The notes: generated from the letters alone by a model not told the origin. Shown: positions 49,129 through 60,492, numbered from the stretch's first letter. The stretch is 64,000 bases of DNA from Apodemus sylvaticus (GCF_947179515.1 NC_067473.1:123553909-123617908); one strand, 5' to 3'. Program-made: numbers and translations.

Positions 49129-49134
49129 GCTTAC
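49129..49134 (-). other. Splice donor 2 (GTAAGC), alternative
   Basis: CAG then GTAAGC on the minus strand. The frame from the ATG stays open to this point (50 codons), again phase 0, adding a proline- and alanine-rich 36-residue segment. Confidence 0.5.
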
Positions 49135-49236
49135 CTGGGGCCACAGGTGCGCGGCCGCGGGGCGGAGAGGGGCTGGGCCCGGGCGCTGGCTGCCGGCGGT
49201 GGGGACCGGGCAGGCGGCTCCGCTCGGGTGGAGGAC

Positions 49237-49242
49237 ACTCAC
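49237..49242 (-). other. Splice donor 1 (GTGAGT)
   Basis: Full consensus GTGAGT on the minus strand, immediately after codon 14. Phase 0. Confidence 0.55.
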
Positions 49243-49284
49243 CGAGCGGCGGGACAGTCTTTTCCGCGAGCTCCGGCTGAACAT
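49243..49284 (-). CDS. Putative first coding exon of an unrecognised gene (partial, N-terminus)
   Basis: On the minus strand an ATG at 49,284-49,282 has G at -3 and follows an in-frame TGA at 49,320-49,318, so it is the first possible in-frame ATG. The short exon encodes MFSRSSRKRLSRRS and ends at a consensus donor (TCG then GTGAGT), leaving phase 0. The peptide is strongly basic and serine-rich, with RKRLS and RRS matching basophilic kinase sites. No domain or signal peptide is visible in so short a piece. A second donor 108 bp downstream would extend it to 50 residues. The rest of the gene would lie at lower coordinates or outside the window. I do not recognise the family; calling it coding is an inference from the ATG, donors and CpG context. 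Confidence 0.5.
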
Positions 49285-49520
49285 GGCCGGGCGCTTCCCG
49301 CACACAGCGCAGTCAGTTCAATGTGTCCGCTGCGCTGCAGCCGCCGGGAGGGCGGGTGGCCTGGGCCGGCGCGGTCGTCAGCCTGGCGGTCTCCGCCTAG
49401 CTGTCCCGCCTGGTTCGGGAGAGCACGTTTCCCCTCCTCCCTTCCCTCTGCAGCTCGCTCCCCGCCTGCTGGTCCCTCCCCTCTCGGCGAGCTCCCCGCC
49501 CTCCCCCAGCCAGTCCCATC

Positions 49521-49852
49521 CTCTCTAGAACCAGCTGAGGCCACTTTCTCTTTTCTCCTGCTTCCTTGCCCTCTGGGGAGAACTCTTTGGCTGGCCCAAC
49601 CCCTAAAAGCTCTTCTGCTCACTCTGGTCCCTGAAGTTAGGGGGCAGGGGACACTTCACAGATGTCGGGTGGAGATGCAAAGATGAGAGATTTTTCACGT
49701 TACATTTAAACATTTAAACTCTTCTTCCACTGTGTATTAATGATTTCTCAAAATCTGTTAAACTTGTATGTCTTATCAATATATGTGTCTAATATAAATG
49801 TATGCATATAAATGTATGCATATACACATCTCTATATAAATGCATATATATG
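49521..49852. other. Upstream flank of the promoter
   Basis: Falls from GC-rich to AT-rich. No feature recognised except short TATGCA-like runs after about 49,790. Confidence 0.5.
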
Positions 49853-49925
49853 TAGATAGATAGATAGATAGATAGATAGTTAGATAGATGTTAGATAGAT
49901 AGATAGACAGACAGACAGATAGATA
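49853..49925. repeat. (TAGA)n microsatellite with CAGA variants
   Basis: Interrupted TAGA units followed by four CAGA-type units. Confidence 0.95.
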
Positions 49926-50055
49926 CCGGTTGGAGTGTCTCACTCTGTAGCCCTGGCTGGTCTTTGTAGAACACACTGGCCTTTAGCTCACAAATATTGG
50001 CCTGCCTCTGGCATCCGAGTACTGGGATTAATGCCATGTACCACCATTACCTGCC
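49926..50055 (-). repeat. B1 SINE, antisense
   Basis: 'gtagccctggctggtctttg', 'atattggcctgcctctggc' and 'gtactgggattaatgcc' are reversed B1. It sits against the TAGA tract, which may have grown beside its A-tail side. Confidence 0.82.
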
Positions 50056-50847
50056 TTTTTATCAATCCTTTTTAAAACGGTGTAACAGAAGCCTGTATCT
50101 TATAGCATGGTTGAAGGATGAGTCAGGAAATGCAGTGGTTGTGATGGACACAAACTCAGGGCTGATGGAAGATTAGGGATCGAAAACAAACAAGGATCCC
50201 GTTCTAAGAGACAAGGCTATGGTGCCCACTAGTCATTGATACTTCCGCTCAAATAGCACTTCCCCTGAACTCTCTCCACCACCCACTATGCCATCTCTTA
50301 CACATTCGTGACATACAAAGCATGTGTTGACATCTGTTCTCAACCAAACCTAAACGACAGAAGGGCCTTGCACTTGTGTGGGCTAACACACTCTGTATAC
50401 TCCTGTAAGTCAAAAGAAGGCAATTTTTGTCATCACTGAAAAGAAGACGGTCATCTTCTGGCTTAGCATTTTATATATGGAACATTGAAGCTGGATGAAG
50501 AGAAGCCATCTCCAACTGAGATAACCCAGTGGGGGGGGAGGGGACAAGATACCTATCTATCAAAGTCAAAAGAATACCCAGATGCAACTCAGGCACCCCC
50601 TTCTTCATCAGAACAAGCTGTTCACCTTCACCATGAAGACAACAAAGTTTAGTTTGGTTCTAAGGAGAGGCATGTAAGTCCTCTCAATAGCAAAATTTAC
50701 AGACAATAAATTCAGTAATTAAGACAAGTATTTATGTACCACGATCAAAGAATCAAAATCAGTATCAGATATGTACGCCGAATCTTGCCTGGCCTCACTT
50801 ACCTCACCCTCCTCCTGGCCCTTATTAAAAATGCCCTGAGCCCCAGA
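50056..50847. other. Unique non-coding stretch
   Basis: No feature recognised. A G-rich run lies at about 50,532-50,543. Confidence 0.5.
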
Positions 50848-51205
50848 GGTCTATGGTGAGAATTCAGTTGGTGCTTGCTCTGCAAGTGTGAAGCCTGCCT
50901 TTGAGTCTCAGAGCCCACATTCCAAAACAGAAGGAAAACAAACAGTGAGGAATGGTGGAATACCCTTGGAAACTCAGAGGGGGTGCGGAGGGAGGGGTGG
51001 GGGGAGGGGGGACAGGGTGAGCTTTGGGGCTCACTGCTTCGGGGCTCACTGTTCGGCTAGCCTACTCGGTGAGCTTCAGACCAATGAAAGGCCCCCATCT
51101 CAAAACCAAACCAAACCAAACCCTAACAACAACAACGTGGATAACCCCTGAGAGAGCCGAGCACCTGTGCACACTTGAACATGCACACGGTGTACACGCA
51201 AAATG
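50848..51205 (+). repeat. B4-type SINE
   Basis: 'ggtgcttgctctgcaagtgt' (ID-like head), 'ggctagcctactcggtgag', 'ttcagaccaatgaaaggccc' and a C/A-rich tail. A G-rich stretch (50,980-51,020) interrupts the middle. Confidence 0.75.
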
Positions 51206-51369
51206 TTCTGCAATTCAGACACTAAAGACTGATTATCTTCTATTTCATTGACGTAAGTGGTTAACCATCCACTATGGTCTACGACTGGTGGTCGTAGAGA
51301 ATGAGCCTTGGCGTATGGAGTGATGCTGTCTTCTGAATATAACAGAACCACTGCACTCATGAATGCATA

Positions 51370-51665
51370 GTAGCTGAAACTGTCTGTGTAAGGTCAAACC
51401 ATCAACATTCCAACCAATGTGCAGAAGGGAGGCTGCCTGATCTCTCCACCCCTAACTGGGGAGCTACTGACATTTGGTGGCATCCAGGGGAGAGAGAAAA
51501 TCAATTTTCTTTAAGATCTACCATGATCCAGTGAATGGCCACATACCTATGAATGGTATATGGGGAACACAGCGGAGGAGGAGGTTGGAGCATGACATGA
51601 GCAGGATTGAAATACAAGCATGCACATATTAAATTCTCAAAGAATTCATAAAAATACATTTTATC
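51370..51665 (+). mobile_element. Old LINE-1 3' UTR end
   Basis: 'taactggggagctactgac', 'ccaggggagagagaaaatca' and 'ttctcaaagaattcataaaa' match the 3' end of older rodent LINE-1 copies. No TSD resolved. Confidence 0.5.
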
Positions 51666-54037
51666 GACTAATTATAAGACAGTAGCTTCAGCTTTTTTTG
51701 GCGGGGGTGTGGGGGTCAGAATAGGATAGTAATAGAAACTTCTCAGGGCAGGATGCTCACTGGACCCTCTCAGAGGAGTTACTGCACACTCATGCCTGCC
51801 CTGTAGGAAAAGGTCATGAAGAACAGCATTGATGCTATAATTACGAATGGTGTCTACGGCTATTTTAATTGTAAAACTTTTAGGGCAACACAGTAAGAGC
51901 ATCGGTGCTGTGTAAGTTTCCAGGAGATGGACGGCAGATGTGCAGAGGAAATGAAACCTGCTATTTATTCCCCCAAAAGGAGCTACAGGAGCTACTGGCA
52001 GGTGCCCTGTCCCAGGTCTTGCTCCAAGATAGATGTGTCTGGTAAAGAATGAGCAGTAATGGCATCCTTGAGAATATGAGTCTATGAAACACTAGTTGTT
52101 TAGACAAAGAGGAGGTGCAAGAATGATGCGAGTGAACTTTAATGAGTTATCTGAATAAGCCACATTGTTACCTAGTAGTTTTCTTGAGATTAAAACCTTC
52201 CATTGCACTCCGGATGTGCTGACCCCTGCGATTTCCCCAAATGCAGGAAACTCACTGCATAATTTGTGGTAGTGAGGGACTGCGTTTGCGCTCTCTCCTG
52301 AAAAAAAAGAAAAAAAGAAAAGAAAAAAAAACTTTCCATCTTGGACAGAATTAACATTAAGACGTTAAAAAGGAGGTAAAACACAGGCTGGTCTAAATGG
52401 AGGTAATGCACGGTAACTTTCAGGGACAATAAGGAAGTAAACAGCTCAAAGACTTTAGGAAGTCCCTGAAACTTACCAAATTCACTAGGATCCTCCTCAC
52501 CAGGTATATATAAACAGCAAAGACTGCTGGGAAATGTCCTTAGACAAGCTGAGCTGCCTGAAAACTAATCTCATCAAGAAAGGACACTCTCTAGCCTGTT
52601 GAAATGCCTGCAGGCTATGCACTGTGGTCTAGGTTTCCAAAACTTATGAGTTGTCACCCACGGAGAGGTGGGCTTCTGATGATGGAGCTTTCTTTGGGTC
52701 ATTTCTGTTTCTGGAAGTAACCCCTCACCTATATTCCTCTAACTATCTCCAATAGAACTCACTTGTTCACCAAATTGGACTTTGGTGGTATCTATCCTTT
52801 GGTCTGTCATTAGCTTCCAATGACTCTGGGGAGTAGACAATTATTTACGACTCCCCAGGGATAGTATCACACAATGCAGGAGTGCTTTCTCAGTGCATAT
52901 TTTTATGAGAGCACCTTATCATGGACCTGGTCCCTACTGATACATTCCGGCCAGACAGGTGTAAATATCCTGCAGCTTATAAGACCTTCCCTATATACTC
53001 ATTGGTTACTTTCTCTTGATTAGGAAAATGAAGTTTAGGAAGGAAGGAAGGAAGGAAGGAAGGAAGGAAAGAAGGAAGGAAGGCAAACCCTTGCCATCAG
53101 CTGGATGCGAACAGCAGGCAACTTTGTCCTGGTATACCTTTGCATTTGTGGTATCTGATCTATGTTCCCTCCTAGTCTCTCCAGGCAATGTGATTACTAA
53201 CAGAGCATGAAGAAATCTTCATACACACTCAGCAGCATGGGGGTCTTTGCTGAAACATGAAGTGGAAAGCCAAAACCAAGGCAGAGTAGCTTTGATTAGG
53301 AAAGGCACATACCACACCTTAGGATGAACTGATGTGAGATTTTAAAGTGTTTTGTTTTTTGCCTTTCTGCTTCTGAAATATAGTTCCTGTAATGAACATA
53401 TGTTCATTCTATAAGCAGAAACATAAAAGGATCTAAAATTGAGAAATATGTCCTTGTTGCTTGAGAGGATTTTTTTTTTTTTTTTTTTTAACATCAGACC
53501 TGCACCAGGTATAGCAAACACTGTGTGTCTCCCCTCACCTTAGCCTATATAAGTCCCTAAATTATTTAGTTTGGCTTTTCTATTTTTTCTCTTATATAAA
53601 TCTGTGGCTTTTTAAGTCAAGTGAAGCTTCTCTCCTGCTGTTCTGGCATACCTGCAGAAGACCTCAAAGATGTGTCCATAAAGAGAGAGCTTCCTATAAC
53701 AAGAACGAAGAAGAGCATGTGTGAGTGAGGCCTCACCAGGGGGACATTTATTTGTGGAATGTACTAGTGTCAAATGTGGATTCTGTAAAAGGGGTAAAAT
53801 CACCTGAACAGCAGTCAGCATTTACAAGTACCATCAGGATGTCCTTGGAATCAGGAGTCTACAAGTGCTATTTTGCAAAAGAGGTTTTCAGGCTTAGAGT
53901 GCTGGGGAAATTGAGGAGGGTGACCAGGGATACTTAGAGAGGAAATTTCTCATAGTGATAGAATGTACAGATTTTTCTCTTTTTTCCCAAACAGCTTTTT
54001 TTCTGTACTGTGCAAATTTTCCCATCTGAGCCTAGAC
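51666..54037. other. Unique stretch with A-, GGAA- and T-tracts
   Basis: A-rich run at 52,301-52,331, (GGAA)n at 53,037-53,083 and twenty T at 53,470-53,489. No gene or SINE recognised. Confidence 0.55.
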
Positions 54038-54188
54038 CACACACACACAAAGACACACAAACACACACACACAAACACACACACCATTATATACATATGG
54101 ATATATATATTTATATATGTAAGTATGTGTATATATGTGTATACACACACATATACATTTTTATTATGGACACACACATATATACACC

Positions 54189-54254
<66 letters not shown>

Positions 54255-54310
54255 TTTGTGTGTGTGTGTATATACATCATTTATATATGTAGAACTATAT
54301 ATACATATAT
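54038..54310. repeat. Compound (CA)n/(TA)n microsatellite
   Basis: (CA)-rich to 54,085, a mixed TA/TG/CA stretch, about 27 TA units at 54,190-54,244, then CA and TG arms that are reverse complements around 'ttt' (54,241-54,273). Confidence 0.95.
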
Positions 54311-54424
54311 GTATATAATTAGAAAACAAATTAAATAGGAAAGAAAAGAACAGAGTACTTAGGCTAAGTACTTCACATATCATTAAATAATCTGGAATTT
54401 ACAAATATACTCTAATGCATTGAG

Positions 54425-54660
54425 AAAAAGTAAGAACCCGGGCGGTGGTGGCACACAACTGTAATCCCAGCACTTGGGAGGCAGAGGCAGGCAGATTTCT
54501 GAGTTCGAGGCCAGCCTGGTCTACAAAGTGAATTCAGGACAACCAGAGCTACACAGAGAAACCCTGTCTCAAAAACAAAACAAAAGAAAACAACAACAAC
54601 AACAAAAAAAAAAAACAAAAAAAAAGCAAAGAAAGAAAGAAAGAAAGAAAAAAGTAAGAA
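54425..54660 (+). mobile_element. Young B1 SINE (mouse type) with perfect 12-bp TSD
   Basis: Body from 54,437: 'ccgggcggtggtggcacac', 'atcccagcacttgggaggc', 'gatttctgagttcgaggcc' and 'gagaaaccctgtctc', then a long A-rich and GAAA tail. aaaaagtaagaa at 54425-54436 is identical at 54649-54660. Confidence 0.97.
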
Positions 54661-55230
54661 GAACTAACCAATATATATATATTTCTCGTTGAGAAACCTT
54701 AGCACTTTTAGAGACACAGCCCCAATCCAACCTAAATGCTAAATGTTAAAAAAAAAAAAAAAGTATAAAAATGTGGCTAAAGGAATAGGGAATAGTCCAG
54801 AGTTGTCTCTGAGACAAAAAAGTCACCATTTATCTGAATGTCTAATCACAGAAGATTTACAAAACAACAGGAAATACTAAAGAACTAAGAATAGGGTATC
54901 TTATTCTTTGAATGACATTTTTCTTACATTGCAAATGTAGAATCTAAAACACTTTTCCTGAATATTATTTTATTTGAAAAACAGTTTACAAAATAGTAAT
55001 TAAAACACATATGGAAGATATGGAGTACCCACTATTCTAGAAAGTAACATGCATGCATTTGTAAATAAAAAATAGATGATAGATAGATAGATTGGTCAAT
55101 AGATAGATAACAGAAAGAAAAGACCAGAAATGACAATAAACAGTATTCCTAGTTTAAGTAGTTTGGCTTTCAAGTTTACTGTGTGACTATTACTCTTTAC
55201 TGTCTACTTGACTAGATTTAGAATCTATGT
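54661..55230. other. AT-rich unique stretch
   Basis: Only an A run (54,750-54,764) and GATA-type units (55,077-55,109) were noted. Confidence 0.5.
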
Positions 55231-55232
55231 AG

Positions 55233-55262
55233 ATGGCTGGAGTGATAGCTCAGGTGTTAAGA
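55233..55262 (+). repeat. B2 SINE head fragment
   Basis: 'ggctggagtgatagctcagg' and 'tgttaagagc' are the first 30 bases of B2. The rest is missing, probably displaced by the next repeat. Confidence 0.6.
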
Positions 55263-55294
55263 GCTAGGTTCAGAATAAAAAATATAGTCACTGT

Positions 55295-55605
55295 AGAAAC
55301 ACACCTGTGAGGGCTTCTTTGAGTGTTTCCAGAAAGGCTTACAGAGAAGAGAGGACCCACCCTGAATGTGAACAGAATCCCATGGGCTGGAGCCCTGGAC
55401 TATAGAATGGGGGTATGAGCTGGGCACCAGCACTCCTCTCTCTCTGCTTCCTGCCTGCAGATCATGTGAGCAGCTGCCTGGTGCTCCTACCACTGTGTCT
55501 TCCCCACCGTGATGGACTGTACCCAGCATAAATCCTTCTGCCATAAGTTGCTTTGCTCCTGTATTTTCTCACAGTCATCAGAAACTTAATTAACACAACT
55601 TATAA
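55295..55605 (+). repeat. Rodent LTR-like repeat (family A copy 3)
   Basis: 'ggacccaccctgaatgtgaa', 'cagaatcccatgggctggag', 'ctctctctgcttcctgcct' and 'gatggactgtacccagca' follow the family order to a 3' end with 'gaaacttaattaacac'. Confidence 0.6.
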
Positions 55606-55732
55606 TTTTTCTACAATTAGTTTACATTTCTTTTTATAATGAGTAAAGTTGAAAATATTAAATTAATTCTTAGTTTCTTTGATTTTTGAATGCTGTAGTG
55701 GCCAAGGTATCTTTGGGTATAAAATAGTGGAA

Positions 55733-55780
55733 GTTTTTTTTTTGTTTGTTTTGTTTTTTGTTTTTTGTTTTTTTTTTTTT
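55733..55780. repeat. (TTTTTG)n T-rich tract
   Basis: Almost pure T with spaced G residues. Confidence 0.95.
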
Positions 55781-55808
55781 ACTTATATGTGTATTTTCAA
55801 CCAAAATG

Positions 55809-55880
55809 ATTTTATACCAAAGTTTTATTTTATACCAAATTATATTTTATACCAGAAATATATTTTACACCAAAATTAAG
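55809..55880. repeat. 18-bp tandem repeat, four copies
   Basis: Units start with attttataccaaa or close variants at 55809, 55827, 55845 and 55863. It gives a six-residue period in any open frame. Confidence 0.88.
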
Positions 55881-56881
55881 GTTCCCTTTTAACTTGAAAG
55901 CACACATTTTAAATACACATATATAATTGTCTTATGAGACAAACTTTTGATGAAGATATTTGAGATATTTACTTTGCAATTTGCTATACTTTTGGGTTAC
56001 CATTCTTATTAATATTAAAGAATTTTTGTAATAACAGAAAACTATGTCTTTTGTTCTCTTCTGGCTTTATAATGTATGTGCATTTGCTAAAATCTCTCTA
56101 AAAAGCACATTGGTTCAAAGTTAACCTTTTAATCATATCTTCTTACTTATGTCAGCCTACTGAAGTAGAGCAGATTCCTCAGCATCTGTATCAGAACTGG
56201 GAGCCTCAGGTAAGGTCAGAGGGGAATGCAAGAAAGATCGTGACTTGCTTAGTACCAGTTGTGGTGAGCTGCAGTGTTTCGATCCTTTAGTATCTCAAGG
56301 AATAAATTCATATGAAAGTCTCCCAAGGATTGTTCAGCCCCCACATATCATCTGATATGAGGTCTGGATGCATCCAGAAAAGGATAGTGCCTTCTAATTC
56401 ACCCAGAAGTGTGCTTAAGGAACGAGCATGCATTAGGGAGGACAGCAGGCCAGGGCAGGATGGAGAGTAGACATTCACGGTCTCCCCATGACTACTTTTG
56501 CTTCCTGATAAGCCCTAACCTTATTCCAGCTCTTCACCCATGTTGTGCTGTTTCTCGCAATGCCCAAGTTGTCATAACTGGATTGCTCACATAACTGGGA
56601 AGGAGGAGCTGTGAAAAGGAAGAAGAAAACTTCCATGCACAGCCTTGCCATGATCTTTCTAATCCATCCCTTCCTGAGAGGCATAAAGAAATAAAGGCCA
56701 GTTTCCTTTCCAGGACCAGGGTCCTCTCCTTCCTTCTTCTTGGGCATCATTTGAAAAGCAAGATTTGGATTTAAAAATCACAGCTCATGATGCTGGTATG
56801 TCTTCTCAATCCTAGTTAAAAAGTAAATCTCCTCATCTCACATCCCACCTCCCAGAATTCTGTCGAAACAAAGTTCACAAA
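55881..56881. other. Unique non-coding stretch
   Basis: No gene or repeat recognised. Confidence 0.5.
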
Positions 56882-56986
56882 GTTCAGGACTGGAGAAATG
56901 GTTCAACGGGTAAGAACACTTGCTGCTCTTTCATGGACCCAGGTTTGGTTCACAGTACCCATGAGGCAACCAACAATCATCCATAT

Positions 56987-57020
<34 letters not shown>

Positions 57021-57110
57021 TTGCATATATATTTATATATGTATATATGTGTATTCTATGCAAGCAAAAACAGTCACTACATAAAATAAAAGCAATAAAT
57101 CTTTAAAAAA
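56882..57110 (+). repeat. B2-type SINE with internal (TG)n
   Basis: 'gactggagaaatggttcaac', 'gaacacttgctgctctttc' and 'acagtacccatgaggcaacc', then TG units (56,992-57,019) and an 'ataaatctttaaaaaa' tail. Confidence 0.82.
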
Positions 57111-58197
57111 GAACTCAGAATTAGAGAGTGGTTCTCTAGCTTTCTGTGCTTCTGATGGTAAAATTGAAGGTTTAATTGAATTTAATCCCAGTTAATGGAT
57201 CAAAAGCTTCCAAACAAACCCCAAAGTAGGTCAGCTGCAGGGACGTGACCATTACAACATAAACATCAACTGTTATTCTCCATTCCCTTTGACAAGTATA
57301 CCCAAGCAGCTTAGAAAGTGTCTCCTAGGAAGATCTTGGAGAAGTTATAAAGAACTCATAAGCCCAGCGCATATCCAAGGTCAATTAATCCTGGATTTTG
57401 GGTGAGAGTCATGACCCAGCTGTCAACACTTTAAGAATTTCCCAGGTAAGGGTTGGAAGGAGGAAAGGGAAGGGGAAAATAACAGGATTGTATTATAATA
57501 GAAAAAATAATTATTTAAAAAAAACTCTCCAGCTGATTCCCTCAAACAAGCGTTACAAGAGAGCTTTGCCCATGGTTTAACAAATCTTCCCCTGGCCAGT
57601 TACTTTAGCTGAAGTATCTGCCAGGGTCGTTTTTCTTTCCAGAAGCTGTATCCAGCTCTACTGTCATCAGAATGACCTGGTCAACACCCAGTGACGGTTA
57701 CCATGGTATCTAAGGAGGCAGAGTCTGGTCTCTATAAGACTTTGTATTTAACATACTTGGATACACTCCTGGAACCAAGTAGCTGAAAGGAACAACTTGA
57801 GGGACTTGGTTCACAGTTCTTGGACATGGAGGGTCTTGGTCCATCATAGTGAGAAAAACTTGGTCCATCAGTCTATGGCTGCAGGAACGTGTGGAAGAGG
57901 CTGGGCACTGGGAAGCAGGCCAAGGAGCAGAGGAAGCAAGGCATGTGGATCTGTGATCTGGGTTGGCCAGCCAGGTCCCACTTTCCAAAGACCTGTAACC
58001 TCCTAAAATATCATCGGTGCCTGAGAAATAAACATTCAAAGCATGAGACTATGGGGGACATTTCAAGTTTAAACTGGAAAGAGACAGGCAAGTGTGCAAT
58101 GCTTAGAAGAGATGATGCTCTTAAAGGAACAGAGGGAGGGGTGAGCGCTTTGGGAACCAGGAGAAAGAAGACTCAGTTAATTGGCTGTCTGAATTAG
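57111..58197. other. Unique non-coding stretch
   Basis: 57,440-57,525 ('aggaaagggaaggggaaaat', then an A-rich end) may be a worn LINE-1 3' end. Nothing else recognised. Confidence 0.45.
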
Positions 58198-58540
58198 GGT
58201 TACTACAGATGCAATGAAACATTATGACCAAGGCAACCTGGGGAGGAAAAGGTTTATTTCACTTAGTTTATCATCAAAAGCAGTGAGGTCAGGTCAGAAA
58301 CCTGAAGGCAGGAGCTGATGCAAAGGTCATGAAGGAAAGGCTTGCTTCCCATGGCTTACTCGGCCTGCTTTCTTATAGAGCCCAGAACTACCAGTCCTCC
58401 CACAATGGGCTGGGCCCACCCATCAATCACTAATTAAGAAAATGCCTTACAGCTGAGGCATATGGGGCATTTTCTTAATTGGGGAGCCCTCCTCACTGTT
58501 ATCTCTAGCTTATGTCAAGTTGACATAAAATCAGACAGCA
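58198..58540 (-). repeat. Rodent interspersed repeat (family B), antisense
   Basis: 'aaggcaacctggggaggaaa', 'gcaggagctgatgcaaaggt', 'cacccatcaatcactaatta' and 'gtcaagttgacataaaatc' are the standard phrases of this common rodent repeat. It is related to 24,240-24,572. Confidence 0.65.
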
Positions 58541-59163
58541 CACTAGCTATGTGATTCAAGGGGAGATGTATCTATTGGGAATTGTTCGAGTAAGTGTTGT
58601 TTGGTTCCTCGGTCAGCCTCATTCTGGTATATGGCTATAACATTTGCAGATGCTTGCCATGGCCTGAGCTTAGAGCATCCTAGAAGGTGAGCTGTGTATC
58701 TGGGCTGGGAAGGTCACTGTTGAACTGTCGTCTGCCAACAAGGAGGCAGTCTGTCCTTGAACTTCCAGACCATAAACCCAACTTGTGACAAAATCCGTGA
58801 CATTCCTCAGTTGCAATTTGTTGGAACACCTGTGCTGAACTGTCTGCCACTCTGAAGCAGAGATCTAGTCTCTTGATTCACTAGGCTTGGAAGAACGTGA
58901 CTCAAACCCTCAGTTCCTAAGGTATGGACTCTAAAAATAATCCTGCTTGAAGTGTCCCTGAATCCTTGTTGCCTGTTTTTGTGACATAGGTTTGTCGTTA
59001 TTCCCCATCAGAGGAAGAAAAGCAGAGAAGAATGAAACGCTTTCTTCCATGTAGTGGACATGTGGCAGATTCAGGATTTTGATGGAGAGATGTTTGATTC
59101 CAATGTTGATTTTCTTCCTGAGAAATCAGACGTTGGATCACTTTAACCAGAAGCGGGTCGGTA
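58541..59163. other. Unassigned stretch
   Basis: Possibly a worn LTR ('atccgtgacattcctcagtt'), not resolved. No gene seen. Confidence 0.35.
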
Positions 59164-59368
59164 CACACAGTAGGTAAGCAGTTAGTATGATACCAACTCG
59201 TCTTGCTTTGGACTGAGACTTGAAGAACTCTTTCTGAGTTACTGTGAGAGGGAGAGAGAAAGCAGAGCCCCCAGAGGTCTTGCACAGTGACAAGCTAATG
59301 CCTGTCTTTGGAAGTGACTGAGAGAAATGTTATGCTAATGTTCACTACCCCTATGGGAACTGCCCCCA
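59164..59368. repeat. Diverged duplicate, copy 1
   Basis: Starts cacacagtaggtaagc and contains 'cttgctttggactgagactt' and 'tgagttactgtgagaggga'. It aligns end to end with 60,782-61,000. Confidence 0.85.
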
Positions 59369-59782
59369 AAGATTCCCAGAATAGAGCAGCTTATATATCC
59401 TAATTAAAATCATTCCCCAGTCTCAACAAGGACGGAGTATGACTAAATCCACAACCTAATGAAATAAGCAAGTCCAATTTTAATAAATATTATAAATTTC
59501 ATCTCTCCTATTCAAGCTTGACTTCTCAACAGACAAGTCAGTTTAAAGGTCCAGGGCTAGGCATCTGTAATTTCAGTTGAATTGGGGATTCAGTGGTTTT
59601 TTGTTTTACACTAACAATCTTATCAAATTAATCTGATTGTTTAAGATAGCAATCAATTGGCTTCTCGGACCTGTAATTAACTAGCAGCTCCCCCACCCCA
59701 CCCCTCAAAAAACCTACTTCGACATGGTATCTGGATCTGACCTTTCCCTGATTCTTTCCAGCTGGGGAAGTCGCCTCTTCAG
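59369..59782. other. Unique non-coding stretch
   Basis: No feature recognised. Confidence 0.5.
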
Positions 59783-59957
59783 CCCAGCAGTTCTCAGACC
59801 TGACTGCACACTAGAATCAGCTGGGGAGCTGTTTTATTTAATATGTCACAGCTGGCCCCATCCAAATGAATTAAACCAGTACCCTGAGCTGAGACCAGAC
59901 AATGATAGTTTTTAAAGTTCTCCAGGTGACTTCGAGCCCAACCAAGGTTGAAAATCT
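59783..59957 (+). mobile_element. hAT-Charlie DNA transposon fossil (MER5A-like)
   Basis: 'cagttctcagacctgactgc', 'actagaatcagctggggagc' and the reversed inner end 'tctccaggtgactt' then 'aaggttgaaaatc' give the near-complete non-autonomous element with inverted ends. Ancient and inactive. Confidence 0.8.
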
Positions 59958-60453
59958 TTCTTTTCCTGTGCTTGTTTGACTCATCAGCCCAGACACTGCT
60001 TCTCTGCACTATCCCACATTATCCTCTTACAATGCTTCCCACCCCTACTCCCCAGGGTAGACTGTGCTCCCCCCTTTATGTAGCTGAACAGAAGAGAGAA
60101 ACAGATCAGAGTGAGGCTTTTAATTCCTTGCCCCTCAACTGTGATATCAGAGACCTGGCAGCCTTAAAGTCACCCATGTGCTCCCTGGTCTCATTTAGTC
60201 TAATCACCCAGAATCTATGTTTAACAGAAGCTCTGCAGTTTAAGAAGCACTGTTCTAATGAAGGTTTAAATCTCATCTTCAACACAGGGACACACAGAAG
60301 CACTTCCTTGAGTCACAAGGATTGGAACTATATGGTATAAACCCTGTTTCCCCACAGTATATATAGATTCTACAAAATACTGCTTTAAATGTTTCTCTTC
60401 ATTATTATCATTCCCTCTCTCTTCCCCCCCCCTCTTTCTTTCTTTCTCTCTCC

Positions 60454-60456
<3 letters not shown>
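59958..60456. other. Unique non-coding stretch
   Basis: No gene or repeat recognised up to the C/T-rich lead at about 60,415-60,451. Confidence 0.5.

Positions 60457-60490
<34 letters not shown>
60457..60490. repeat. (AC)n microsatellite
   Basis: Seventeen AC units next to a C/T-rich run. Confidence 0.96.

Positions 60491-60492
<2 letters not shown>

Larger units (their letters stand above)
49040..49520 (-). promoter_or_regulatory. CpG-island promoter
   Basis: This is the only CpG-dense block in the window, set in CpG-poor DNA. It has a NotI-type GCGGCCGC at 49,151-49,158, GC boxes at 49,159-49,165 (GGGGCGG) and 49,350-49,356 (GGGCGGG), and several CCCGCC matches on the other strand up to about 49,505. 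No TATA box was seen. The minus-strand ATG and two splice donors inside it argue for minus-strand transcription. A divergent plus-strand transcript cannot be excluded. Transcription probably starts between about 49,320 and 49,500; the exact site is not visible. Confidence 0.8.

Noticed and set aside
48788..49303. Minus-strand open frame of 171 codons
   Set aside because: Composition-driven frame overlapping the first exon in another phase. Proline/arginine-rich with no recognisable domain.
49147..49686. Plus-strand open frame of 179 codons across the CpG island
   Set aside because: It opens with GTG, is rich in A, G, R and P as expected from GC-rich DNA, and lies opposite the better-supported minus-strand exon. 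No splice or family support.
53963..54383. Tyrosine/isoleucine-rich frames on both strands
   Set aside because: Translation of TA and CA microsatellites.
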